A program made the position numbers and the translations under genes. From Gammaproteobacteria bacterium (GTDB lineage: Bacteria > Pseudomonadota > Gammaproteobacteria > Methylococcales > Methylomonadaceae), in the NCBI GenBank assembly GCA_018830325.1, contig JAHJSQ010000010.1:23673-87672 (forward strand): 64,000 nt of DNA, in the 5' to 3' direction. Shown here piece by piece: positions 1 to 9,440 of this stretch. A model generated the notes under the pieces. The model was not told the DNA's origin, made no database searches, and was given only the letters and a program-made list of their open reading frames with translations. Each line of letters starts with the position of its first letter. Position 1 is the first letter of the stretch.

Positions 1-813
1 TTCGGATTTGACATGGCGACGCTCGAAAATTCTCGGCCATTGCTCATCGTATAATTCGCCATGCTTAACGCTTTGCACTAAGCAATCGGCGTCGGGATTA
101 CGTTCGACTTCACCGCTTTCGCCTTTGAATACCGCGACATGAAGGTCGTTTAATAACAAAGCGGCTTCTTGATGCACCGGCCGGTAACCCGGGTGAAAAA
201 TCGCCTGAATGCTGTGTTTGGCATTAAAAGGGTTCAACATTCTGGCGAGCGTATGTACCGGCGATCGCAAGCCCATGATCGGGCGCAATTCGATGATTTC
301 ATGAAGTATCGGGCAGATGTATTCCAGCGGCAAATAACTGAAGCTCTGCTCTTCGAGTTGTTGTCGCGCTTCTTGTAAAGAGGCGGCGTGCTCGATGCCG
401 AGGTATTTCAGAGCATCGTGCGTATAAATTCGGCCTGCGGTATGGCCGCCGGCGCCATGCATGAAGACTTTGATGCCATTTTCCGCGAGCAATAATGCCG
501 ACAACAAAAACCAGGGGAGGTGGCGTCGTTTGCCGGCGTAGGAAGACCAATCCAAGTCGGCGGGGCAAGAAGGTTCGCCGAATGGACTAAAAGTTTCGCG
601 TGCGGCTTGAATGAAGCCGGCCAACTCTTCAGGCGTTTCTTCTTTAACCCGCATTAGCATCAAAAAAGCGCCTAATTGCACGGGCAGCACTTCGCCGGCC
701 AAAATCATACTCATCGCTTGATAGGCTTCTTCTCGAGTTAGCGGGCGCGAGCCTTTTTTGCCTTTACCGAGAATGCGGATATATTCAGCGAAAGGATGTT
801 CTTGTCTTGTCAT
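1..813 (-). CDS. TrpD/YbiB-like glycosyl transferase family protein, C-terminus cut by window edge
   Basis: From an ATG at 813 an open frame of 271 codons runs leftwards off the window, so the C-terminus is missing. The first ~70 residues look like the helical N-terminal domain of the anthranilate phosphoribosyltransferase fold, with GEVLPVQLGAFLMLMRVK. HGAGGHTAGRIYT follows where true TrpD has its glycine-rich phosphate loop; that altered loop points to the YbiB/TrpD2 branch, whose members bind nucleic acid rather than make tryptophan. The gene starts 6 bases after the cyoE stop on the same strand, so the two are probably co-transcribed. The family call is fairly secure; the function is not known from the sequence. 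Confidence 0.8.
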   Translation of the reverse strand, partial: MTRQEHPFAEYIRILGKGKKGSRPLTREEAYQAMSMILAGEVLPVQLGAFLMLMRVKEETPEELAGFIQAARETFSPFGEPSCPADLDWSSYAGKRRHLPWFLLSALLLAENGIKVFMHGAGGHTAGRIYTHDALKYLGIEHAASLQEARQQLEEQSFSYLPLEYICPILHEIIELRPIMGLRSPVHTLARMLNPFNAKHSIQAIFHPGYRPVHQEAALLLNDLHVAVFKGESGEVERNPDADCLVQSVKHGELYDEQWPRIFERRHVKSE

Positions 814-819
814 GGCAGA

Positions 820-1707
820 TTACAATCCAATAACGACATAATGATCGATCAATAACGCGGCAAACATCAGCATCAAATAAATAATGGAAAAACCGAAGGT
901 TTTCATTGCCGTTCGGTCGTCCTTGTGGCGCATCATCAAAATCGCATAATAAACAAAGCCGAGGCCGAGAGGAACTGCGGCGGAGAGATAAATCAGCCCG
1001 CTCATGCCGGTTAAATAAGGCAGCAATGTCACCAATAAGAGTAGCACTGTATACAGTAATATTTGCAGTCTTGTGAATTCGGGGCCGTGCGTGACTGGCA
1101 ACATCGGAATTTTAACTTTCGCGTATTCTTCGCGGCGGGCGATTGCCAGGGCCCAAAAATGCGGAGGTGTCCAAACGAAAATGATTAAAAACAATAGTAA
1201 CGAATAAGGATGCACTTCGCCGGTCATCGCGCACCAGCCCAAAACCGGAGGTGCCGCACCGGCCGCGCCTCCGATCACGATGTTTTGCGGCGTCATGCGC
1301 TTTAAATACACGGTATAGATGATTGCATAACCGATCAGCGACAATAAGGTCAAAAACGCAGTGAGCGGATTAACCAAAAAGCCCAATATAAGCATCGACA
1401 CCAAGCCCAAAAGCGATGCGAAAACGATGACATTCATTGAGTGCAACGAGCCTTTCGGCAATGGGCGGTTTTGCGTTCTGCCCATTAAGGCATCGGCATT
1501 CTGATCAAGATAGTGATTAACCGCCGCTGCGGACGAGGCGGCGAGTCCGATGCCAACGGTGCTGTAAATCAAGGTATCGATGGGCGGTATGCCGGGCACG
1601 GCCAGCAACATGCCGACCACGGCAGTAAAAACGATTAAGGCAACTACTTTGGGTTTGCACAGTTCAAGATAGTCACGCCAATAGAGCAGGGCGGATGGGT
1701 TAGTCAT
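820..1707 (-). CDS. cyoE: Protoheme IX farnesyltransferase (heme O synthase)
   Basis: This 295-residue UbiA-family membrane protein transfers a farnesyl group to heme B to make heme O for terminal oxidases. The first Asp-rich motif is visible as [15 protein letters not shown] with the following RPLP, and about eight to nine hydrophobic segments span the protein, as expected for CyoE/CtaB. The length is normal for the family. The start ATG at 1707 gives [10 protein letters not shown], the usual N-terminal motif. No oxidase subunit genes lie next to it in the window. It is divergent from the M16 peptidase pair, sharing a 113-bp intergenic region that carries a 13-bp tandem repeat. Confidence 0.95.
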   Translation of the reverse strand: MTNPSALLYWRDYLELCKPKVVALIVFTAVVGMLLAVPGIPPIDTLIYSTVGIGLAASSAAAVNHYLDQNADALMGRTQNRPLPKGSLHSMNVIVFASLLGLVSMLILGFLVNPLTAFLTLLSLIGYAIIYTVYLKRMTPQNIVIGGAAGAAPPVLGWCAMTGEVHPYSLLLFLIIFVWTPPHFWALAIARREEYAKVKIPMLPVTHGPEFTRLQILLYTVLLLLVTLLPYLTGMSGLIYLSAAVPLGLGFVYYAILMMRHKDDRTAMKTFGFSIIYLMLMFAALLIDHYVVIGL

Positions 1708-1731
1708 TATCGAAAATATTCCAACATTTAT

Positions 1732-1757
1732 ATTAAGCTATAGAATTAAGCTATAGA
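1732..1757. repeat. Two tandem copies of a 13-bp direct repeat between divergent genes
   Basis: ATTAAGCTATAGA occurs twice in perfect tandem, with a partial third unit. It sits between the divergent starts of cyoE and the M16 peptidase gene, so it could be a regulator site, but no known operator was recognised. Confidence 0.6.
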
Positions 1758-1820
1758 ATACAGTGAACTATTGATTTATCAAATAGTCGGACGCGTTAAC
1801 CTTACTACAGAGAGGACGTT

Positions 1821-3182
1821 ATGAAGTTGCAAATTGCGAGTGCGGTATTATCCGGCATGTTTTTGTTGCCGGCACAAGCGGCGGTTAAAGTACATGAGCG
1901 GATTTTAGACAATGGTTTGAAAATCCTGGTCAAAGAAGATCACCGGTCGCCGGTAGCGGTTTCCCAAGTCTGGTACAAAGTCGGTTCCAGCTACGAGCCG
2001 GGCGGCATTACCGGTATTTCTCACATGCTCGAACACATGATGTTCAAAGGCACTGACGAGCTCAAACCCGGCGAGTTTTCCCGAATCATCGCGGCCAACG
2101 GCGGTAACGAAAACGCCTTTACCGGTCGCGATTATACGGCTTATTTCCAGACGATGGAAAAATCCCGTTTGGAAGTCAGTTTTAAACTGGAAGCCGATCG
2201 TATGCGTAATCTGCACTTGCTTGATGAGGAATTACAAAAAGAGCTGCAAGTCGTTTACGAAGAGCGTCGGATGCGCACCGACGATAAGCCTCGCTCTAAG
2301 ACCCAGGAGCATTTCGCCGCACTGGCTTATTCGAACAGCCCCTACAGAAATCCGATTATCGGTTGGCCGACGGACATAGAGAACTACACAATTGCCGATC
2401 TCGAGGCCTGGTATCAAAAATGGTATGCGCCGAACAACGCTACCTTGGTCGTGATCGGCGATGTCGAGCCGAAAGCGGTGTTCGCGTTAGCCGAAAAATA
2501 TTTCGGACCGCTCAAGCCCAGTGAAATTACGCCGGTGAAGCCGCAAACCGAAGTCGAACAACTCGGCATACGGCGCATGATCGTCAATTTGCCAGACAAA
2601 CTGCCGTATCTGGTCATGGGGTATAAAGTTCCTGTGCTGAACACGGCCGAACACGAATGGGAAGCTTATGCATTGGAAGTGATGGCGGGTATTTTGGATG
2701 GCGGCAGCAGTGCACGCTTGGAGTCCGGATTAGTGAGGGGCAAGCAGATCGCTGTGGCGGCCGGGGCCGGCTACAACTTGAGTTCCAGACTCGATGAATT
2801 GTTTATGTTTGATGCGACGCCTGCACAAGGAAAGAGTCACCAAGAATTGGAAGCGGCGTTAAAGGAAGAAATCGAAAAACTCAAGTATGAGTTGGTGCAA
2901 CCGGAAGAATTGCAGCGGATCAAAGCGCAGGTGCTCGCGAATGCCACCTACGAGCGCGACTCGATGTTTTATCAAGGCATGCAGCTGGGCATCAATGAGA
3001 CCGTCGGTTTAGGTTGGCAAAAAGCCGACGAATATGTCGACAAGGTCAATCGGGTGACCGCCGAGCAAGTCCGAGAAGTCGCTAAAAAATATTTTACCGA
3101 TAACAACTTGAGCGTGGCCTATTTGGTGCCGCAACCGATCGCTGAACAAACCGGCAATAAAAAACTTAAGGAGAGCAAATAA
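1821..3182 (+). CDS. M16 zinc metallopeptidase, catalytic subunit
   Basis: This is a 453-residue periplasmic peptidase of the pitrilysin/PqqF-like M16B family. A signal peptide ends near PAQA (residues 17-20). The inverted zinc-binding motif HMLEH is at residues 68-72, and the downstream Glu ligand is expected in the ELQVVYEERR stretch. The two-lobed M16 fold (about 30-235 and 240-430) fits the length. AGAGAGGAC upstream serves as ribosome binding site. Its stop overlaps the start of the next M16 gene by one base (TAATG), so the two are translationally coupled and probably form a heterodimer, as is common for M16B pairs. The substrate is unknown. Confidence 0.93.
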   Translation: MKLQIASAVLSGMFLLPAQAAVKVHERILDNGLKILVKEDHRSPVAVSQVWYKVGSSYEPGGITGISHMLEHMMFKGTDELKPGEFSRIIAANGGNENAFTGRDYTAYFQTMEKSRLEVSFKLEADRMRNLHLLDEELQKELQVVYEERRMRTDDKPRSKTQEHFAALAYSNSPYRNPIIGWPTDIENYTIADLEAWYQKWYAPNNATLVVIGDVEPKAVFALAEKYFGPLKPSEITPVKPQTEVEQLGIRRMIVNLPDKLPYLVMGYKVPVLNTAEHEWEAYALEVMAGILDGGSSARLESGLVRGKQIAVAAGAGYNLSSRLDELFMFDATPAQGKSHQELEAALKEEIEKLKYELVQPEELQRIKAQVLANATYERDSMFYQGMQLGINETVGLGWQKADEYVDKVNRVTAEQVREVAKKYFTDNNLSVAYLVPQPIAEQTGNKKLKESK

Positions 3183-4480
3183 TGCGTATCGCTTTGATCA
3201 GTCTGTTATTGATGCTGACAGGACAGACCGCCTGGGCTGCGGCAAACATTGAACACTGGACAACCAAACAGGGGGCTAGAGTGTATTTCGTACCCGCTCC
3301 AAATCTGCCCATGGCCGATATCCGGGTGACTTTCGATGCAGGTAGTGCGCGCGACGCTAAGCAATTCGGAATCGCTGCGTTGACCTCCGGGCTACTCGAT
3401 ACCGGCGCCGGCGAATGGAATGCCGACCAAATTGCGCAACGTTTCGAAAGCGTCGGCGCCCGTTTCGGAACCGGAGTATCCCGCGATATGGCTTGGCTGT
3501 CGCTACGGACTTTGACCGATCCGAAATTGTTCGATAAGTCGGTCGAAACGATGCAAGCCATCTTGACTCAACCGCGCTTCGAGGAAGCCGATTTTCAGCG
3601 CGAAAAAAAGCGCACGTTGGCCGGTTTAAAACATCGCGAATCTTCGCCGTCAACCCTGGCCGATATTGCCTTTTATAAAGCGGTTTATGGACAACATCCC
3701 TATGCGCATCCAAGTGCCGGCGAAATTGAGACTGTAGAACCTTTGCAGGCCAAGGATCTTAAAAGCTTTTATAGCAAATATTATGTGGCTACCAATGCGA
3801 TGGTGGCCATCGTCGGCGATATGAGCCGTAAACAGGCTGAACAAACCGCCGAGAAATTGTTGGCGAAATTACCGGCTGGACAAAAACCAGCCGAATTACC
3901 GGAAGTGGCGATGCCCAAGCAAGGCCGCCGCGAACATATCGCGTTTCCTTCCGCGCAAACTCATGTAATGAGCGGTCTTCCGGGATCCTATCGCAATGAC
4001 GACGACTATTTCGCATTATTTGTCGGCAATCACATACTGGGCGGCGGCATGCTGGTTTCGAGATTATTCGAGGAAGTCAGGGAAAAACGAGGTCTAGCGT
4101 ATAACACTTACAGTTATTTTGCACCGATGTATCGCAAAGGACCTTTTGCGATGGGCCTGCAAACCCGGACCGATCAAGCCGACAAAGCGTTGGAAGTCTT
4201 GAATCAAACCTTGACCGAGTTCATTGAGGAAGGGCCGACCGAGGAAGAACTCACCGCCGCAAAACAAAACATCACCGGCGGTTTTGTCATGCGTTTCGAT
4301 ACCAATAGTAAAATGATCGGTTATGTCGAAATGATCGGATTTTACGGTTTGCCGCTCGACTACTTGGAAACTTTTCAGGAGAAGGTGAATGCGGTGACCG
4401 TCGATGCGATCAAGGACGCGTTTCAGCGTCGCGTCGATTCCGAGTTATTGCAAACGATCACCGTCGGCGAAACTCAATAA
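3182..4480 (+). CDS. M16 peptidase-like partner lacking the zinc motif
   Basis: This 432-residue exported protein has the M16 fold but no HxxEH motif; the equivalent region reads FGIAALTSGLLDTGAG. The C-terminal lobe keeps the substrate-binding LFEEVREKRGLAYNTYSYF segment with the R/Y pair typical of M16 partners. A signal peptide ends near AWAAA. It overlaps the active subunit gene by one base, as expected for the non-catalytic half of a two-gene M16B peptidase. rsmD follows after 4 bases. Pairs of this sort beside rsmD and coaD are common in gammaproteobacteria. Confidence 0.92.
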   Translation: MRIALISLLLMLTGQTAWAAANIEHWTTKQGARVYFVPAPNLPMADIRVTFDAGSARDAKQFGIAALTSGLLDTGAGEWNADQIAQRFESVGARFGTGVSRDMAWLSLRTLTDPKLFDKSVETMQAILTQPRFEEADFQREKKRTLAGLKHRESSPSTLADIAFYKAVYGQHPYAHPSAGEIETVEPLQAKDLKSFYSKYYVATNAMVAIVGDMSRKQAEQTAEKLLAKLPAGQKPAELPEVAMPKQGRREHIAFPSAQTHVMSGLPGSYRNDDDYFALFVGNHILGGGMLVSRLFEEVREKRGLAYNTYSYFAPMYRKGPFAMGLQTRTDQADKALEVLNQTLTEFIEEGPTEEELTAAKQNITGGFVMRFDTNSKMIGYVEMIGFYGLPLDYLETFQEKVNAVTVDAIKDAFQRRVDSELLQTITVGETQ

Positions 4481-4484
4481 ATCC

Positions 4485-5042
4485 GTGCAAAACAAGCTAA
4501 GAATCATCGCCGGCGAATGGCGCGGTCGCAATCTGCGTTTTACCGACGCACCGGGATTGCGCCCGACGCCGGCAAGAGTTCGGGAAACCTTGTTCAATTG
4601 GTTGCGAAGCGATATTTATGGCAGCCGTTGCCTGGATCTCTATTCAGGCAGCGGCGCGCTGGGTGTGGAGGCTGCCTCGCGAGGTGCAAAATCGGTCGTA
4701 CAGGTCGAAAACAACCCACAGGCTTGCCGACATTTAAAAGAGAATACCGTTATTTTATCGACCGACCGAATCAAAATCGTCAATCAGGATGTCTTCCGCT
4801 ACTTGGCCGGTGACGCCGAATCATTCGATCTAGTTTTTCTCGATCCGCCTTTCGGCAAAGGTCTCGCCGTGCAAACTTGCCAATGGCTCGAAGATAAAGG
4901 CTGGTTGTCCGCGCGGGCTAAAATCTACTTGGAAACGGAAATCGTGCTCGATTTTACCGACATACCCGAAAACTGGCGGCTTCTAAAAGATAAAACGGCC
5001 GGCGAGGTAGCGTATCGGTTATACGAAAGGTTCGCCGAATAA
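4485..5042 (+). CDS. rsmD: 16S rRNA (guanine(966)-N(2))-methyltransferase
   Basis: RsmD methylates G966 of 16S rRNA using S-adenosylmethionine. The N-terminus LRIIAGEWRGRNL, the SAM-binding LDLYSGSGALGVEAASRGA and the catalytic DPPF (in LVFLDPPFGKGL) are all present. I chose the GTG at 4485, 4 bases after the preceding stop, giving 185 residues. An upstream in-frame ATG at 4404 would add 27 residues encoded inside the peptidase gene that have no match to RsmD. The gene is likely co-transcribed with the M16 pair. It is separated from coaD by a 520-bp repeat-filled region, although rsmD and coaD are often adjacent in related bacteria. Confidence 0.93.
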   Translation: MQNKLRIIAGEWRGRNLRFTDAPGLRPTPARVRETLFNWLRSDIYGSRCLDLYSGSGALGVEAASRGAKSVVQVENNPQACRHLKENTVILSTDRIKIVNQDVFRYLAGDAESFDLVFLDPPFGKGLAVQTCQWLEDKGWLSARAKIYLETEIVLDFTDIPENWRLLKDKTAGEVAYRLYERFAE

Positions 5043-5450
5043 GATTTCCTGATTACAGATAAGCTTCAACGCTCGCTGCTTCACAGGCACCAGCTCTCGC
5101 CGTTATACATAAATTGTAGGGTACGCTACGCGTACCTCCATGCAGTTAAGCACCGAACTCTACTCAGATGGGCTTGTGTTAAGCATTGATGGGGCGATCA
5201 TGGTACGCATAGCGTACCCTACGGAGCTGAGTATTCTCGTTCCCACTCTCTGTATCACTGTCATTAAGTTAAGGGTAACCCGTCATTCCGCCATGTACTG
5301 GCGGAATCCAGAGCCATGGATGGCATGCTTGAGTACCTTGGCAGGACGGGCTTTATAACCTCGTCCTAAACGTTACCTACATGGATGTAGGTAAGGGGCG
5401 TGAGCAGGAGCGGAAGCTTTTCGACCGTGGCCAAAGCAAATCAAAACGTT
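5043..5450. other. Gene-free stretch with family C inverted repeat and other repeat fragments
   Basis: At 5115-5222 a family C repeat pairs TGTAGGGTACGCTACGCGTACC with GGTACGCATAGCGTACCCTACG. From 5283 follows a mobile-looking fragment with 'ggcggaatccagagccatgg', and from 5340 a fragment 'gcaggacgggctttataacc' that is seen again, with a variant centre, at 63912. The short open frame at 5140-5358 lies across these repeats and is not a credible gene. Confidence 0.7.
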
Positions 5451-5476
5451 CGGGGCGGGTTAAATAACCCGCCCCG
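5451..5476. terminator. Strong GC palindrome, possible bidirectional terminator
   Basis: A perfect 12-bp stem CGGGGCGGGTTA with a two-base loop lies ahead of coaD. It lacks a clear T-run on the + strand, so termination is an inference; it may also be the end of the repeat that begins near 5340. Confidence 0.45.
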
Positions 5477-5566
5477 CGTGATGCTTTAGTGCTAAAAAAT
5501 CAAACAGATGAAAAAATCCCCCCAAAACGTTATAATCCGCTGTTTTTTCATTGTTCCGGCTTTATC

Positions 5567-6300
<734 letters not shown>

Positions 6301-6332
6301 AGTCCGCGCCGCCTAAACCTTTCGGGCTAAGC

Positions 6333-7844
6333 ATGCCGCAAATACGACTGACCACGCTTAACGCTCGGTACATCCATAGCGCATTCGGGTTGCGCTATCT
6401 CTACGCTAATTTGGGAGAGCTGCAAAACGTAGCCGAAATACTCGAATTCGGCATACAAGACAGGCCGATCGACATCGTCGAAAAGCTTTTGCAGCATCGT
6501 CCGAAAATCATCGGTTTCGGCGTCTATATTTGGAATGTCGCCGAAATCGGTTCTACCGTGGCATTGCTCAAACAAATCGCGCCGGAAATCGTCGTGATCC
6601 TAGGCGGCCCCGAAGTCAGTCACCCGCCCGATTTGCCTCCTGTCGCCGAGTTGGCCGACTACATCGTCACCGGCGTCGGCGAAATCAGTTTTCGCGCATT
6701 ATGCGAACAAATCCTAAACGGCGAAGCGCCCGACGAAAAAATCATAACCGGCGTCGAATCGCCGCTGGAAAGTTTGGTATCGCCTTACCCCTATTACAAC
6801 GACGAAGACGTTCGCAACCGCATCGTCTATGTCGAAGCCTCGCGCGGTTGCCCGTTCAAATGCGAATTTTGCCTCTCGGCGCTCGATGTCACGGCCAAGC
6901 CGTTTACATTGGATCGCTTCTTGGACGAAATGGACGTGTTGTATCGGCGTGGCGTTCGGCATTTCAAATTCATTGACCGGACCTTTAATTTAAAAATCGC
7001 CGCCAGCGTTGCGATACTGGAATTTTTTCTCGAACGCATGGGCGACGGCTTGTTTTTACATTTCGAAGTGATACCGGACCATTTACCGGACCGGCTCAAA
7101 CAAACGCTCGAAAAATTCCCGCCCGCAACGCTGCAATTCGAAGTCGGCGTGCAAACTTTCGATCCTGTCATTCAACGGCTGATCAGTCGCCGCCAGGATA
7201 ACGAAAAAACCAAAGAAAACCTGCGTTGGCTCAAAGCAAACACCCACGCGCACATCCATGCCGACCTAATATTCGGACTGCCCGGCGATACGCTGGCCAA
7301 TTTCGCGGCCAGTTTCGATCAATTAGTCGCATTACAGCCGCATGAAATTCAACTGGGTATCTTAAAACGTTTGCGCGGTGCGCCGCTCAATCGGCATAAC
7401 GAAGCCTACCGGTTGCGCTACAACCCCGAGCCGCCTTACAACATCCTCAGCACCCGCGATATCGGATTTAACGAAATGCAACGCATCAACCGATTCGCGC
7501 GCTATTGGGACATGATCGGAAATTCCGGCCGCTTTGCCGAAGCCCTGCCTTTGATACTGGCCGATGCGCCCTTCGAACGCTTTTTGCGGTTAAGCGATGC
7601 CCTATACGAACTCAGCGGTAGCACTTGGAAGATAGCGCTTCGGCGATTGTTTGATCTGCTCTATCGAGTAATGACGGAATTCTTGGCGATTCCTACGGTT
7701 GAAGCGAAGCACGTTCTCGAAGCGGATTATCAAAAAACCGGCGAAAAAGGCCTGGCGTCGTTCATGAAAACCGAAGGATATGAAACAAGTAAACCCTCTC
7801 GTCAAAATCAAGCGAATAAGCGTCAGCAGGCATTCGGTCACTAG
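6333..7844 (+). CDS. B12-binding radical SAM protein with DUF4080
   Basis: A 503-residue protein with an N-terminal cobalamin-binding-like Rossmann domain (about 1-140), then a radical SAM core with CPFKCEFC (C173, C177, C180) that binds the [4Fe-4S] cluster, and a C-terminal DUF4080 region (about 360-490). I chose ATG 6333 because MPQIRLTTLNARYIHSAFGL is the family N-terminus; a longer frame from 6078 runs through the ferredoxin gene. The substrate is unknown; the family is related to MiaB/BchE-like enzymes. It follows the ferredoxin by 32 bases on the same strand. Confidence 0.9.
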   Translation: MPQIRLTTLNARYIHSAFGLRYLYANLGELQNVAEILEFGIQDRPIDIVEKLLQHRPKIIGFGVYIWNVAEIGSTVALLKQIAPEIVVILGGPEVSHPPDLPPVAELADYIVTGVGEISFRALCEQILNGEAPDEKIITGVESPLESLVSPYPYYNDEDVRNRIVYVEASRGCPFKCEFCLSALDVTAKPFTLDRFLDEMDVLYRRGVRHFKFIDRTFNLKIAASVAILEFFLERMGDGLFLHFEVIPDHLPDRLKQTLEKFPPATLQFEVGVQTFDPVIQRLISRRQDNEKTKENLRWLKANTHAHIHADLIFGLPGDTLANFAASFDQLVALQPHEIQLGILKRLRGAPLNRHNEAYRLRYNPEPPYNILSTRDIGFNEMQRINRFARYWDMIGNSGRFAEALPLILADAPFERFLRLSDALYELSGSTWKIALRRLFDLLYRVMTEFLAIPTVEAKHVLEADYQKTGEKGLASFMKTEGYETSKPSRQNQANKRQQAFGH

Positions 7845-8218
7845 TAGTGTGCGCATCGCGCACCATTTTCCGGACTCAGGTTATTGCAGAACATTCGAAG
7901 GGCCCCGCACCGCACACCTTTTTTAGCAGCAATTCCCCGTTTGAGAAATTTCGCCGTATTCAGGATGCGGGGTATGCCTGTCGAGGAACGCCGTAAACCC
8001 ATCCATGGGGGCTTGACGGCGGCTCCCTTCCGCCGACACCTCGCCAAGCACATCCCGCACCCTTTTTTAGGGTATTTCGCTTATTGTGGAACATTCGTAG
8101 GGTGCCGCATTGCGCACCTGGGTCATGAGCTGTTGTCGAGTTCTGTGTCGTGGAAAGGGAGCGTTATGTGCGCCCAACCAGGTAAAACGACCGATGAAGA
8201 AAAACGTCGCAATTAAAC
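7845..8218. other. Gene-free stretch: family C and F repeats
   Basis: The palindrome 'tgtgcgcatcgcgcac' follows the radical SAM stop, then comes a family F copy at about 7945-8090 with 'cgccgtaaacccatccatgg' and a GACGGCGGC core. A second GCGC-type family C arm, 'gtagggtgccgcattgcgca', lies near 8098. This F copy is the uninterrupted version of the element that carries an insertion near 55298. An open frame at 7884-8216 is built only from repeat sequence. Confidence 0.65.
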
Positions 8219-8255
8219 TGTGTTATTTGACGCAGTCAATAGGTTAAATGACACA
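8219..8255. promoter_or_regulatory. Paired operator-like sites TGTGTSATWTSACRCA
   Basis: TGTGTTATTTGACGCA at 8219-8234 and, on the opposite strand, TGTGTCATTTAACCTA at 8240-8255 are spaced 21 bp centre to centre. They match sites at 17333, 20130, 20150, 47757, 53347 and 53853. They lie about 390 bp upstream of the secreted protein gene at 8647. The regulator is unknown. Confidence 0.5.
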
Positions 8256-8589
8256 CTTTTTGATGAAGAAGCGCTGAATATCGAAAGCACTTTATTTAGC
8301 TAAAATAAAAAGAGAATCCTCCGTTAGGCAGGTATGAATGAGCTTCGGACGAGAAATTGTGAGGATAGTCTCGGATTTTTAAAAGCGGCCTCATTTTTGC
8401 TTAACATAACCGAGGTAGGGTGATGGTTGTTGTAAAAGGGCTTATTGCTTTTCTATATCAAATTCCTCCTAGATTACTGATTAGATCAATTACCTTGCCT
8501 TTAGAAGATAGCTAATACAGCGCCAATATTAGAACGATAGTTGTGTAATGAAGCTAACTGGGATAAGGAGCGGGCGTTGTCTTAAAACT
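8256..8589. other. Gene-free AT-rich leader region
   Basis: No gene or member of the repeat families was seen here. The stretch is AT-rich and probably holds the promoter of the gene at 8647, but no convincing -35/-10 or sigma-54 pair could be fixed by eye. Confidence 0.4.
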
Positions 8590-8616
8590 CCGCAAACGGT
8601 ATATTGCGGGCTTTTT
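8590..8616 (+). terminator. Terminator-like hairpin in the leader of the gene at 8647
   Basis: CCGCAA pairs with TTGCGG across an 8-base loop and is followed by GCTTTTT. It ends 30 bases before the ATG at 8647, so it would sit in the mRNA leader and could act as an attenuator. Leader hairpins also precede the genes at 17626 and 18833. Confidence 0.5.
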
Positions 8617-8646
8617 ACTTCAATTCAATAGACACAGAGGTACATA

Positions 8647-9393
8647 ATGGAAATGAAAAAATCAATGCTGATAACAGCGGTGGCTGTTATCGGATTATCT
8701 ATCAATACGGCTTATGCGCATGGCGAGCATGAGTTTAACGGTGGCGAACCTTATACCTTATTTCATCCTGAAATCACTTGGGTAGACGGTACCGCTACGG
8801 CTAATAACGTACAGTTAGGTGGCGGTGAAAGGTCGGCGGCCGCTTATTCGTTTAATGTGACAGAAGCGGGTAATTTGGATGTTTATAGCGCTTATACAGA
8901 CGCTCAATGGGGCGTTACTTCTATTTGGGTTTTTCAAAAAGATACAGTTGGAAACGATTGGACTTTAACGAATTTAAATACCGATGGAGCGCGTAAACCA
9001 GGTGGTGGGGCATTAAATATCTTTGATGTTCCAATTGTGGGATGGCAAGACGATGTATTTACTACAGGTGTTTCGCCTGCCGGGCTAAGAGATCATTTCG
9101 AAGTTGGCGAATATATGGCTTTGGTTACTATACTTGGGGCACATCCCGATGGACATCCGGGTGTCTTTGATGCAATAGGAGCTAAATTTTCCGATGGCTT
9201 TAATTGGACGGTCGGTGGTTTCGCCCTTATCGATCTCGTTCAAGAAGTAGCTTTTCACAATTTAACCATAACGGCTTCAGCGGGTTCTTCAGCTGTTGTG
9301 CAACCTGTGCCTGTGCCAGCTGCAATATGGTTCATGGGGTCGGCTTTGGCGGGATTAGGCGTTTTGCGACGTAAAAAACCCACTGCTTTGTAG
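8647..9393 (+). CDS. Secreted VPxPA-CTERM protein with predicted N-terminal histidine
   Basis: A 248-residue exported protein. The signal peptide ends AYA at residues 22-24, so the mature chain would begin at His25 (HGEHEF). The C-terminus is a VPLPA/PEP-CTERM-type sorting tail: VPVPAAIWFMGSALAGLG, then Arg/Lys. The body is predicted beta-rich, with no Cys and no WxH motif. It resembles the proteins at 17626, 18833 and 20438 in overall plan but not closely. AGAGG precedes the ATG. The HEAT-repeat gene follows after 47 bases, so they may share a transcript. The function is unknown; a surface metal-binding or adhesion role is an inference from the N-terminal His and the tail. Confidence 0.8.
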   Translation: MEMKKSMLITAVAVIGLSINTAYAHGEHEFNGGEPYTLFHPEITWVDGTATANNVQLGGGERSAAAYSFNVTEAGNLDVYSAYTDAQWGVTSIWVFQKDTVGNDWTLTNLNTDGARKPGGGALNIFDVPIVGWQDDVFTTGVSPAGLRDHFEVGEYMALVTILGAHPDGHPGVFDAIGAKFSDGFNWTVGGFALIDLVQEVAFHNLTITASAGSSAVVQPVPVPAAIWFMGSALAGLGVLRRKKPTAL

Positions 9394-9440
9394 GCTTAAA
9401 TACAGTTTTGATTGGATTATTAGGTAATGCGGCAAATAAG

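Noticed and set aside
5140..5358. 72-codon open frame
   Set aside because: It lies across a family C repeat and another repeat, with no ribosome binding site and no protein features.
7884..8216. 110-codon open frame
   Set aside because: It is composed of family F and C repeat sequence; the composition is Arg/His/Pro-rich as expected from GC palindromes.
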